Assembly: GCA_021161255.1 (NCBI GenBank)
Contig: JAGHAZ010000032.1
Location: 1-43,894, forward strand
Direction of reading: 5' to 3'
DNA: 43,894 nt
DNA from: Candidatus Bathyarchaeota archaeon
GTDB lineage: Archaea > Thermoproteota > CALKCG01 > B24
Shown here: positions 31,750 through 39,604 of the stretch, piece by piece
Numbering within the stretch: position 1 is the first letter of the stretch
Layout of the letters: each line of letters begins with the position of its first letter
Notes under the pieces: model-generated
Told to the model about the DNA's origin: nothing
The model's input: only the letters and a program-made list of their open reading frames with translations
Database searches by the model: none
Position numbers and translations under genes: made by a program

Positions 31750-33071
31750 GAGGTGTCCTCCGCTATCTTCTCAACGGCTTCTATGAGCATCTTTATGTCT
31801 TCCTCGCTGTGCGCGTAGGAGATGGAGCCGGTGTGACCGGGTAGGAAGAATATCCCATAGTTCATAAGCGCTATGTAGAAGTTTACCTGCGTCTCCTGGT
31901 CTGTCTTCAGACGGTCTCTCGAAGACCTAACGTCTTCACCCTCCTTTAGGAAGTGCGTGAGTAGGAGGCTTCCGACGCCTGTCGTCTTAGCCTTCAAACC
32001 CTTCAGACCCTCCAGGGCCTTGTCTATACCCGTCCTAGCCATCTCGCCGAGCTTGTTTATCTTACCGTAGACCTCGTCGGCGTGTTTCTCTAGAAACCTT
32101 ATCGTAGCTAAACCCGCGCCGGTGGATATGGGGTTGCCGGAGAACGTTCCTCCACCGGTCCAACACCGCTTCCACTTAGGCTTACCAGACACCGGGTCGG
32201 CTAGTTTCAATATGTCCGCCCGGCCCGCTACGGCGCCTATCGGAAAGCCCCCGCCTATTATCTTCCCAAACGTAGCCATATCAGGCGTAACCCTGTAGAA
32301 GCCCTGTCCACCGGAAAGCCCCAGCCTGAAGCCTGTTATAACCTCGTCGAATATCAGGACAGCGCCGTATTCATCGCAGACCTCTCTCAGGTAGACCAGG
32401 TAGTCTCTATCCAGGGGGATGCATCCGCCTCCTAGGACAGGCTCCACTATCACGCAGGCGAGGTCGCGTCTACACTCCTTGAGAACCTCCTCGGTACCCT
32501 CGATGTCGTTAACCGGCATAACCCTAGTGTACTTTTGCTCCTCCTCCAATATACCCAGCGACTCCGGTTTACCGTAAGGCGGGCTAACAGCTTTATGTAG
32601 GATCGGGTTACCGCCATGCCATCCACCTTCGGCTTTAACCACGACCCTCCTCCCCGTGTATGCCCTAGCTAACCTAACCGCGTACATAGTCGCCTCGGTT
32701 CCAGAGCACCCAATCCTAACCATCTCCGCACAGGGTACGTTTCGTATTATAGCCTCAGCAAGCTCTACGGCGTAGGGGTTCACAGTCCCTAGGTGAGTAC
32801 CGTTCTCGACCTGGTTTCGGACGAACTCCAGGACAGGCTCCGGCGAGTGGCCTAGTATCAAGACCATGTGGGCCATCCAGTAGTCAGTGTAGACGTTTCC
32901 GTCGACATCCCAGAGCCTCGAGCCTTTGGCTTTAACCGTGTAGAGCGGGTAGGGCGGGTAGAACCTTATGTTGTGCGATATGCCGCCTGGTATGAGCCTC
33001 GCCGCCCTCTCGTAGAGCCTCTTAGAACCCGGGGTCTTTTCGACGTACTTTTTGACGTAACTCGTCCACAT
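31746..33071 (-). CDS. Glutamate-1-semialdehyde aminotransferase-like class III aminotransferase
   Basis: This PLP enzyme is related to HemL. Family marks are IPGGISHNIRFYPPYPLY near the N-terminus, GTEATMYAVRLARAYTGR, GGWHGGN, the PLP-pocket Asp in LIFDEVITGFR, the catalytic lysine in TFGKIIGGGFPIGA, and TFSGNPISTGAG. No haem-synthesis gene is nearby, and several residues around the active site differ from classic HemL, so it may act on another amino-acid substrate. It shares a 4-bp overlap with the unknown membrane protein downstream. gcgagg lies just before the ATG at 33071. Confidence 0.78.
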   Translation of the reverse strand: MWTSYVKKYVEKTPGSKRLYERAARLIPGGISHNIRFYPPYPLYTVKAKGSRLWDVDGNVYTDYWMAHMVLILGHSPEPVLEFVRNQVENGTHLGTVNPYAVELAEAIIRNVPCAEMVRIGCSGTEATMYAVRLARAYTGRRVVVKAEGGWHGGNPILHKAVSPPYGKPESLGILEEEQKYTRVMPVNDIEGTEEVLKECRRDLACVIVEPVLGGGCIPLDRDYLVYLREVCDEYGAVLIFDEVITGFRLGLSGGQGFYRVTPDMATFGKIIGGGFPIGAVAGRADILKLADPVSGKPKWKRCWTGGGTFSGNPISTGAGLATIRFLEKHADEVYGKINKLGEMARTGIDKALEGLKGLKAKTTGVGSLLLTHFLKEGEDVRSSRDRLKTDQETQVNFYIALMNYGIFFLPGHTGSISYAHSEEDIKMLIEAVEKIAEDTS

Positions 33072-33114
33072 AACCTCGCACCTGGTTAGACTTTATTTAG
33101 GGAGGAATACCGAT

Positions 33115-33696
33115 TTATAGTTTCTTGAAGTTGAAGCCTATAAGCCCGGTCGCTAGGTCCTCAAAATCAGCCACCACTTTAAGCTTATCTAGGATAAACC
33201 TATGCCCCCTAGGCGAAGGCTCACCATACACGGGGTCCTCTATCCAAGGTAGACCCCTTATAAACGTGGGAAACCTCTTCGCGTAAACGAGTTTCACAAG
33301 CCTCTTCTCAGATGGGTCCTTCGGCAACAGGTCTGGGTATAGGAAGAAGCCCTCGAACAGCTCGATAGACCTACCTGTGTAGCTCGGCTTCTCCCCCTCG
33401 TAGAGCAGCTCACCTACGACCATCCCACGATAGACTAGTTTAACAGGTGGTCTATGGGGCATGGGGAAAACGGAGCTTCTATAGGCTAACGCGACCGTGT
33501 ACTCCCTGTTTAACGCCTCCCTTAAACCCTCGTTGTAGCGTTTGAACCCTAGAAAGTCTCTTTCCTCCTCTTCCTCTTCAAGACGTATGAGGGGCTCCTT
33601 ATCCGGTAGGGTTAAGACCTCTGAGGCTAAGACGCCGCTTAAGCCTCGGATATAGCTTAAAACCCTCTGTAACGCGTCGACAGGGTCTCTAGACAC
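33115..33696 (-). CDS. Unknown soluble protein
   Basis: I do not recognise this 193-aa protein. It has an acidic stretch at about 39-46 (RLEEEEEERDF), then an alpha/beta-looking middle (YTVALAYRSSVFPMPHRPPVKLVYRGMVV has an SVFPMPHRPP turn), and many aromatic and proline residues toward the end. There are no signal or membrane segments and no cysteine pairs. The GTG at 33696 has ggaggagg directly upstream. It reads in the same direction as the aminotransferase gene and may be in one transcript with it, 43 bp apart. Confidence 0.55.
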   Translation of the reverse strand: MSRDPVDALQRVLSYIRGLSGVLASEVLTLPDKEPLIRLEEEEEERDFLGFKRYNEGLREALNREYTVALAYRSSVFPMPHRPPVKLVYRGMVVGELLYEGEKPSYTGRSIELFEGFFLYPDLLPKDPSEKRLVKLVYAKRFPTFIRGLPWIEDPVYGEPSPRGHRFILDKLKVVADFEDLATGLIGFNFKKL

Positions 33697-33726
33697 GCCT
33701 CCTCCCTGCGACCTTAGAGACGGGGG

Positions 33727-33738
33727 TTTAAATAAACG
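33727..33738. promoter_or_regulatory. Symmetric TATA-like element between divergent genes
   Basis: gtttaaataaac can be read as a TATA box on both strands. It lies about 30-40 nt from both the GTG at 33696 (minus) and the ATG at 33771 (plus). Confidence 0.4.
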
Positions 33739-33770
33739 CTATTAACAACGTTCGGGAAATTAGCCCTGCG

Positions 33771-34538
33771 ATGATAGGGTTCATACGGACGGTTAAGCCA
33801 GACGAGGAGCCTATCGTAAAGCCCACCCGGTTCTCGGATACGGTTAAACGATACGGCTTAAGAGCAGCCATCATAACGTTTACGTCTGAAGCCTTTACCC
33901 TTGTAAAAGACGCGTTAGACCGTTATGAAGGGCTTGAACGGGTTCCGCTGGGATGCCTCAGGGCCGTAATGTCCGGCAAGGTGGGAGTCTTCCAGTCATA
34001 TTTCGGCTCGGCTGCTTCGGCGATGTTGATGGAGATTCTAGTAGCCGGTGGTGTAAAGTATTTCATGGTTATGGGTGCGGCGGGGTCGATAAAAAGGGAG
34101 GTTAAAGCCGGGGATGTCGTGGTTCCCACCTGGGGTTTGAGGGAGGAGGGGGTGAGCTATCATTACGTAGAACCTGACGTCATGGTTAAACCAGACCCGT
34201 CGGCTTTGAGAACGTTGGAGGACTCTCTAGCCGAGGCGGGGTTGGATTTTAAGACCGGGGGTATATGGAGTACCGATGCACCTTTTATGGAAACTTTGTC
34301 CAAGGTCAGAGAGTATTCAGACATGGGTGTACTGGTGGTCGATATGGAGATGACCGCTTTGATGGCGGTCGGTATGAGGAGGGGAGTTAAGCTTGCCGGC
34401 GTCGTTACGGTGACGGATGAGCTTTATTCTGGGGATTGGAAGCTTATGTTCGACTCCGATGTAGTCGCCAGCTCCGAGAAGAGAGTCGCATACACGGTGG
34501 TTAAAGCCAGTAGGGAGTTATCGTCGAAAAATGTATAG
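33771..34538 (+). CDS. Purine/uridine nucleoside phosphorylase family protein
   Basis: Predicted to split nucleosides (or methylthioadenosine) with phosphate. The 255-aa PNP/UDP-family chain shows the phosphate-site MGAAGSIKREVKAGDVVVP, the STDAPFMETL loop, and VVDMEMTALMAVG, where the Glu pair contacts the ribose. Substrate choice cannot be read from the sequence; uridine phosphorylase-like enzymes share the STDxPF and DMEMTAL patterns. It complements the nucleoside importer elsewhere in the window. Two hairpins follow its stop. Confidence 0.82.
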   Translation: MIGFIRTVKPDEEPIVKPTRFSDTVKRYGLRAAIITFTSEAFTLVKDALDRYEGLERVPLGCLRAVMSGKVGVFQSYFGSAASAMLMEILVAGGVKYFMVMGAAGSIKREVKAGDVVVPTWGLREEGVSYHYVEPDVMVKPDPSALRTLEDSLAEAGLDFKTGGIWSTDAPFMETLSKVREYSDMGVLVVDMEMTALMAVGMRRGVKLAGVVTVTDELYSGDWKLMFDSDVVASSEKRVAYTVVKASRELSSKNV

Positions 34539-34540
34539 GG

Positions 34541-34591
34541 GTCAGCTTATCGGGCTGACGTCAAAGCCTCGCCGTAAGCCTTTCGAGGCTT
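34541..34591 (+). terminator. Tandem hairpins after the nucleoside phosphorylase gene
   Basis: GTCAGC (34541-34546) pairs with GCTGAC (34554-34559). AAGCCTCG (34564-34571) pairs with CGAGGCTT (34584-34591). Both lie within 55 nt of the stop codon at 34538. They could end that transcript or form part of a leader if leuS is transcribed from further upstream. No T-run follows, so intrinsic termination is uncertain. Confidence 0.35.
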
Positions 34592-34637
34592 AGAGATCAC
34601 CTCCCTCATCATCCCGAGATAAAATGGATGTCTCATG

Positions 34638-34704
34638 GGTTTAAATAGGTTTCTGACGTCAAGGGTGTTGATCCATCGGAGTGGGAGGGGAAAGCTTTAT
34701 AATA
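34638..34704 (+). promoter_or_regulatory. Two TATA elements and a TGACGTCA palindrome before leuS
   Basis: TATA-like ggtttaaata (34638-34647) is followed at once by the palindrome TGACGTCA (34654-34661). A second TATA (tttataata, 34696-34704) lies about 50 nt before GTG 34753. An identical TGACGTCA stands at 34557-34564. The second TATA falls inside the longest leuS frame, which argues that translation starts downstream of it. Confidence 0.4.
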
Positions 34705-34752
34705 ACAATGGGAGTCGTTATCCTTACCGGTGACCTTTTTATTGCTTCGGAT

Positions 34753-37596
34753 GTGCGGTCTATCGAGGAGAAGTGGCGTAGAGTCTGGGAGAGGGAGAGG
34801 GTATACGAGATAGACCCAGACCCTTCTAAGCCTAAGTTCTACCTAACCGTCGCATATCCGTATCCAAACAGCCCCCAGCACGTGGGACACGGTAGAACCT
34901 ACACGATAGCCGACATCTATGCCCGCTACAAGAGGATGAGAGGATTCCAGGCACTGTTACCTATGGCCTTCCACTACACGGGTACACCGGTATTGGCGAT
35001 GTCTAAGAGGTTAGCCGCAGGGGATGAGGAGCTCATAGACCTGTTCGTCAGGTTATACAAGGTGCCTAGGGAGAGGCTTAAGGAGCTTGAGGACCCGCTT
35101 AAGATGGCTAGGTACTTCCACGAGGAGATAAAAACCGGTATGAAGGAGATGGGTTACTCGATAGACTGGAGGAGGGAGTTCACGACCATAGACCCGGGCT
35201 ACAGCAGGTTTATCCAGTGGCAGTTCCGGAAGCTCAGGGAGAGGGGGTATATTAAGGTGGGAACGCATCCTGTGGGGTGGTGTCCGAGCTGCGAAAACCC
35301 GGTCGGGATGCACGACACCAAGGGCGACGTCGAGCCTGAGATAGCGGAGTTCGTCGCCATAAAGTTTAGGATGGGGGAATGGTACCTACCGACGGCGACC
35401 CTCAGACCTGAGACGGTCTTCGGGGTTACAAACATATGGGTAAACCCGCGGGCAGACTACGTCAAAGCCGTGGTCGATGGGGAGAACTGGATAATCGGTT
35501 TGAAAGCCTCTGAGAAGCTCAAGTATCAGAACCTTAAGGTCAAGGTTTTAGAGGTCTTCAAGGGTTCAGAGCTCGTCGGTAGGGAAGCCGTGAACCCCAT
35601 GACCGGTGAGGCAGTTCCCATACTGGCGGCCGATTTCGTCGACTCAGGCCACGCCACCGGAGTCGTGATGTCTGTGCCGAGCCATGCCCCGTACGACTAC
35701 ATGGCGCTTAAGGAGATCGGAGAGAGAACGGGTTTGGACATAAAGCCCATCACGATCATCAAGGTTAGGGGATTCGGAGACGTCCCGGCTGCCGACATCT
35801 GCGAGAGGATGGGTATCAAAACCCAAACCGACAAGAAGCTTGACGAGGCGACTAGAGAGCTCTATAGGCGTGAGCTATCCACCGGTGTGATGCTGGAGAA
35901 CACCGGTAGGTACTCGGGTATGCGTGTTTCGGAAGCTAGAGAACGCGTGAAGGAGGAGCTGCTGAGCAAGGGTGATGCGAGAGTCGTATACGAGCTCGTC
36001 GATAAGGTATACTGTAGATGCGGTGCGGAATGCGTCGTCAAAATACTGGAGAACCAGTGGTTCCTAGACTACGGGAACCCGGAGTGGAAGTCTCTAGCAT
36101 ACGAGTGTCTAAGCTCCATGCGGATAGTCCCAGAGGAGCTTAGGTTGGAGTTCAACAACGTCGTCGACTGGCTTAGAGAGAGGGCATGTGCCAGGCAGAG
36201 GGGTTTGGGTACGAAGCTTCCCTGGGATGAGAGCTGGATAATAGAGTCTCTGTCGGATAGCACGATCTACATGGCGTATTACATAGTGTCTAAGTACATA
36301 AACATGGGTTTGATCGACCCTACAAGGCTGAACGATAAGTTCTTCGACTACGTGTTTCTAGGCTTAGGCGACCTCGAAGAAGTGGCGTCCTCCATAGGGG
36401 CGAGACCCGAGGTTGTCGAGCAGATCAGGAGAGAGTTTCTATACTTCTATCCATTAGACAGTAGGCATTCGGGCAGAGACCTAGTGCCGAACCACCTGAC
36501 GTTCTTCATATTCAACCACGTAGCGATATTCCCTAGGGAGCTCTGGCCTAGGCAGATAGTGGTTAACGGCAGCGTCCTAATGGAGGGGCGTAAGATGTCC
36601 AAGAGCCTAGGCAACATAATACCGCTCAGGGAGGCTATAAGGGAATACGGCGCAGACGCGTTGAGGATAGCGGTCGTCTCGACGGCGGGTCTGCTTCAAG
36701 ACGCCAACTTCAGCCTTACGCTCGCCAAGTCTGTTAGAGACTTCTTGGAGAAGACCCGTACGCAGTATCGGGTCGTAGCATCCATGCCCGATAAGGAGCT
36801 TAAGTGGGATAGAGCCGAGAGATGGCTCATGAGTAGGCTTCAAAAGATGGTCGAAGAGACTACCGAGGCCTTGGAGAACCTCGACATAAGAAGGGCTACT
36901 CAGATTGTGCTGTACCAGATGGATAACGACCTGAGCTGGTTCCTCAGGAGAAAGGGCTGTTCAAGCTTGAAGGAGGCGGAGGAGTCCTCAAGTGTCTTGA
37001 AGAGGTATCTGGAGGTTAGGGCTAGGCTGCTGGCGCCCTTAGCCCCCTACACGGCCGAGGAGGTTTGGAGCATACTCGGTATGCCGGGTTTGGTTTGCAA
37101 GGCGGAGTGGCCTAAACCCGACCAGACGCTGGTCGACGAGGAGGCTGAACTGGGTGAAGAATTCGTTAGAAGCCTGATCGAGGATACGAAAAGCATATTC
37201 AGAGTCGTCCCAGGTAAGCCCTCCAGGATAGTCTACTACGTCGCGTCATCATGGAAGTGGAAGGTCTACAGAGATATCCTAAGCGAGCCGAAGACCCCCA
37301 CGGTCAGAGAAGCCCTCTCCAAGTTTAAAGAGCTCGACGTCGATAAAGCCACCCTAGCTAGGTTCGTCAAGACTCTGCTGGAATCGTTGCCTAAGATAGA
37401 TAGAGGCCGTTTGTCCTCATGGGTTAAGCTCGGGGCTGAACACGAGCGTGAGCTGCTTGAGGAGGTTAAAGAATTTCTAGAGAGGGAGCTTAAAGCAGAG
37501 GTCTTGGTCTACGGCGAAGACGACCCAGACGTATACGACCCGAGGTCCAGGGCTAAACTCTCAAGACCACGTAGACCAGCGATATACGTCGAGTAG
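34753..37596 (+). CDS. leuS: Leucyl-tRNA synthetase
   Basis: This class I synthetase charges tRNA-Leu. It has the HIGH motif as HVGH in the Rossmann fold, the CP1 editing domain with LRPETVFGVTNIWVNP and VPSHAPYDYMAL, and the KMSKS motif intact as RKMSKSLGN. The anticodon-binding helices and an archaeal C-terminal extension follow. From GTG 34753 the chain is 947 aa, and its N-terminus (RSIEEKWRRVWERERVYEID) lines up with archaeal LeuRS. The longest frame opens at GTG 34681 and another ATG is at 34708, but a TATA box lies between them. A hairpin at 37643-37661 follows the gene. Confidence 0.93.
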   Translation: MRSIEEKWRRVWERERVYEIDPDPSKPKFYLTVAYPYPNSPQHVGHGRTYTIADIYARYKRMRGFQALLPMAFHYTGTPVLAMSKRLAAGDEELIDLFVRLYKVPRERLKELEDPLKMARYFHEEIKTGMKEMGYSIDWRREFTTIDPGYSRFIQWQFRKLRERGYIKVGTHPVGWCPSCENPVGMHDTKGDVEPEIAEFVAIKFRMGEWYLPTATLRPETVFGVTNIWVNPRADYVKAVVDGENWIIGLKASEKLKYQNLKVKVLEVFKGSELVGREAVNPMTGEAVPILAADFVDSGHATGVVMSVPSHAPYDYMALKEIGERTGLDIKPITIIKVRGFGDVPAADICERMGIKTQTDKKLDEATRELYRRELSTGVMLENTGRYSGMRVSEARERVKEELLSKGDARVVYELVDKVYCRCGAECVVKILENQWFLDYGNPEWKSLAYECLSSMRIVPEELRLEFNNVVDWLRERACARQRGLGTKLPWDESWIIESLSDSTIYMAYYIVSKYINMGLIDPTRLNDKFFDYVFLGLGDLEEVASSIGARPEVVEQIRREFLYFYPLDSRHSGRDLVPNHLTFFIFNHVAIFPRELWPRQIVVNGSVLMEGRKMSKSLGNIIPLREAIREYGADALRIAVVSTAGLLQDANFSLTLAKSVRDFLEKTRTQYRVVASMPDKELKWDRAERWLMSRLQKMVEETTEALENLDIRRATQIVLYQMDNDLSWFLRRKGCSSLKEAEESSSVLKRYLEVRARLLAPLAPYTAEEVWSILGMPGLVCKAEWPKPDQTLVDEEAELGEEFVRSLIEDTKSIFRVVPGKPSRIVYYVASSWKWKVYRDILSEPKTPTVREALSKFKELDVDKATLARFVKTLLESLPKIDRGRLSSWVKLGAEHERELLEEVKEFLERELKAEVLVYGEDDPDVYDPRSRAKLSRPRRPAIYVE

Positions 37597-37642
37597 CCTA
37601 CTCCTGACACGATAACCTTCTATTTTTGACGACCCACCTAGA

Positions 37643-37661
37643 AAATTACCTCGGGTAATTT
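37643..37661. terminator. Hairpin downstream of leuS
   Basis: AAATTACC (37643-37650) and GGTAATTT (37654-37661) form an 8-bp stem with a 3-nt loop. It lies 47 nt after the leuS stop and 102 nt after the end of the convergent DUF5655-like gene, and could serve both as a terminator. Nothing else is seen between 37597 and 37762. Confidence 0.35.
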
Positions 37662-37762
37662 ATCATGGAAAAACCTAGAGGGAGGGGTCGACCGACATAT
37701 CCATAGAAATTATCTAGGGTTATGACGGGCTAAGGTAAGCCGCCCATCCGTCGCACAGACGT

Positions 37763-38482
37763 CTAAGAAGCCGTCAGGTTTCTGTAGGCCTGCTTCAGAA
37801 GGTTCATGACATAGGGTATCTGCTCGGGTCTCTGTATCCTAACCCTCCTATCCATAGGTGTGTCGAAGCTCTTCGGTATGGGTTTGCTCCACCCCTCAGG
37901 GTCCTCGACCGGGCCACCTGAGCGGAACCTAACCTCTATCTCATGCTTAAGCGGTAGAACCCTCACGTTTGCGAAGTAGTACCTCGTCTTACTGCTCCTA
38001 TAGCCTATGAAGGTGCGGTTAACCTTCTCCTCGACATCCACGTCGAGTTTGAATATCTCATCCCTAAGCTTCATAAGAACTTCCTTAAGGTCATCTGAAA
38101 CGCGTTTAAGATGGTAGTCTATCGTCAGACTAGGCTTAGGAGCCTTAGCGGGTTTCTTTTTCACAGGCTTAGAAGGTGGAGGAGGCTTAGCCTCTAAAGG
38201 CTCGGCCACCTCAGGCTTAGAAGGGGGTGGAGGGGTGGCCTTGACTTCAGGCAGCTTAACCCTAGCCTCCCACCAGAACTCGTCTATCTGGGCAGGCTCT
38301 TTCCTAGCCAGGTTAGCCTTAACCTCCTCCAGATGCTTCATGAACTTGTAGTACAGCTCCTCCTCCTTAACCGGGTCGTTCCACGTGCATAGCCGGCATA
38401 TAGGAGCATCTTCCCTAACACAGCCTAGAAGGTATGGGCAGAAGACTAGGTCGTCTTCGACCCTACGTCTACTACAGGGCAT
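37763..38482 (-). CDS. Zinc-binding / Pro-Lys linker / DUF5655-like protein
   Basis: The 239-aa protein has three zones. The first 32 residues hold five cysteines (C3, C15, C21, C29, C32), ending with ICRLC, likely a zinc site. A low-complexity linker at about 80-120 is rich in Pro and Lys with PPPPSKP twice. The last 115 residues (TIDYHLKRVSDDLKEVLMKL, FIGYRSSKTRYYFANVRVLP, IQRPEQIPYVMNLLKQAYRN) match the general pattern of DUF5655, found in proteins of unknown role and next to some restriction genes. The match is by eye. A minus-strand TATA (38513-38526) suggests its own promoter, separate from the peptide importer operon upstream. Confidence 0.55.
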   Translation of the reverse strand: MPCSRRRVEDDLVFCPYLLGCVREDAPICRLCTWNDPVKEEELYYKFMKHLEEVKANLARKEPAQIDEFWWEARVKLPEVKATPPPPSKPEVAEPLEAKPPPPSKPVKKKPAKAPKPSLTIDYHLKRVSDDLKEVLMKLRDEIFKLDVDVEEKVNRTFIGYRSSKTRYYFANVRVLPLKHEIEVRFRSGGPVEDPEGWSKPIPKSFDTPMDRRVRIQRPEQIPYVMNLLKQAYRNLTAS

Positions 38483-38512
38483 GGAGGTCTCCCTTGACTA
38501 AAAAGAACATCA

Positions 38513-38526
38513 CACATATATATCTT
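38513..38526 (-). promoter_or_regulatory. TATA element of the DUF5655-like gene
   Basis: Minus-strand aagatatatatgtg lies about 30-45 nt before the ATG at 38482 and after the stop of oppF, so the gene is probably transcribed independently of the importer operon. Confidence 0.45.
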
Positions 38527-38551
38527 AAGGTTTAGGGGGACAAGCCAGGCG

Positions 38552-39604
38552 TCAACGTTTAGCATACAGCCAGCAAGCGACCGTATGACCGCTTTCAACC
38601 TCCTCCAGAGGCGGCTCTTTCTCCCTGCATATGTCCATCGCGTATGGGCATCTAGGATGAAACCTACAGCCAGAAGGAGGATTCACAGGACTCGGTACGT
38701 TCCCGCGAAGAAGTATCCTCTTCTTCTTGGCATCCGGGTCGGGTATCGGTATGGCCGAGAACAACGCCTCCGTATATGGATGTAGCTGCTTCTTGAAAAG
38801 CGCCCTAGTAGGCGCAAGCTCCACGAGCCTGCCGAGGTACATGACTCCCACCCTATCGCTTATCGACTCCACTATGTTAAGCTCGTGGCTTATGAACAAG
38901 TATGTGAGCTTCATATCCTCCTGTAGGCTTTTGAACAGCTTAAGCAGCTGAGCTTTAACCGACACGTCGACGGCTGAGGTAGGCTCGTCTAAGACTATGA
39001 ATTCTGGCTGTAGTATTATCGCCCTAGCTATCGCGATCCTCTGCCTCTGACCACCGCTGAACTCATGCGGATACCGGTATAAGTGCTGCTCCGATAGACC
39101 CACCCTCTCCAAGGTAGCTAAAACCCTCTCTGTCACCTCGTTTCCATCGACTAGCTTGAACACCTTGAGAGGCTCACCGACTATGTCTTTAACAAGCATC
39201 CTCGGGTTTAGAGACGTAGAGGGATCTTGGTAGACGATCTGCATCCTCCTCCTAAGCCTCTTGAGCCTAGACCCCTTGTAGGTCGCCAAGTCGTATTCCT
39301 TCCTAAGCCTCTCGAGCTCCGGGTCTTTCGGATTCCTCTTCTCAAGCTCCTCGATCCTCTCGATGACGTCGGGAGGAACGTCGAAGTATATGCTGCCCTC
39401 GGTAGGTTTAAGCAGGCGTATAACCGTCTTTCCGAAAGTAGTCTTGCCGCACCCAGACTCGCCTACGAGGCCTAGACACTCACCCCTGCGTATGTATAGG
39501 CTTATACCGTCTACAGCCTTCACATACCCTATCGTAGTCCTGAAGACCCCACCTTTGACAGGGAAATACTTCTTTAGGTTCTTCACGATCACTAGGGCGT
39601 TCAA
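38552..39604 (-). CDS. oppF: Peptide ABC importer ATPase OppF
   Basis: This is the second ATPase of a Dpp/Opp-type importer. Walker A GESGCGKTT, Q-loop QIVYQDPSTSLNP, signature FSGGQRQRIAIARAI, Walker B FIVLDEPTSAVD and the C-terminal oligopeptide motif PSGCRFHPRCPYAMDIC are all present. A charged helical insert of about 40 residues (VIERIEELEKRNPKDPELER onward) separates Walker A from the Q-loop. TTG 39604 overlaps the oppD stop as TTGA and has ggagag upstream, so it is chosen over the longer frame to 39637. Confidence 0.9.
   Translation of the reverse strand: MNALVIVKNLKKYFPVKGGVFRTTIGYVKAVDGISLYIRRGECLGLVGESGCGKTTFGKTVIRLLKPTEGSIYFDVPPDVIERIEELEKRNPKDPELERLRKEYDLATYKGSRLKRLRRRMQIVYQDPSTSLNPRMLVKDIVGEPLKVFKLVDGNEVTERVLATLERVGLSEQHLYRYPHEFSGGQRQRIAIARAIILQPEFIVLDEPTSAVDVSVKAQLLKLFKSLQEDMKLTYLFISHELNIVESISDRVGVMYLGRLVELAPTRALFKKQLHPYTEALFSAIPIPDPDAKKKRILLRGNVPSPVNPPSGCRFHPRCPYAMDICREKEPPLEEVESGHTVACWLYAKR
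38626..38686 (-). repeat. Near-identical segment shared with oppD (oppF copy)
   Basis: 61 bp encoding the PSGCRFHPRCPYAMDIC region are identical at 59 positions to 39687-39747 in oppD, including third codon positions. Confidence 0.7.
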
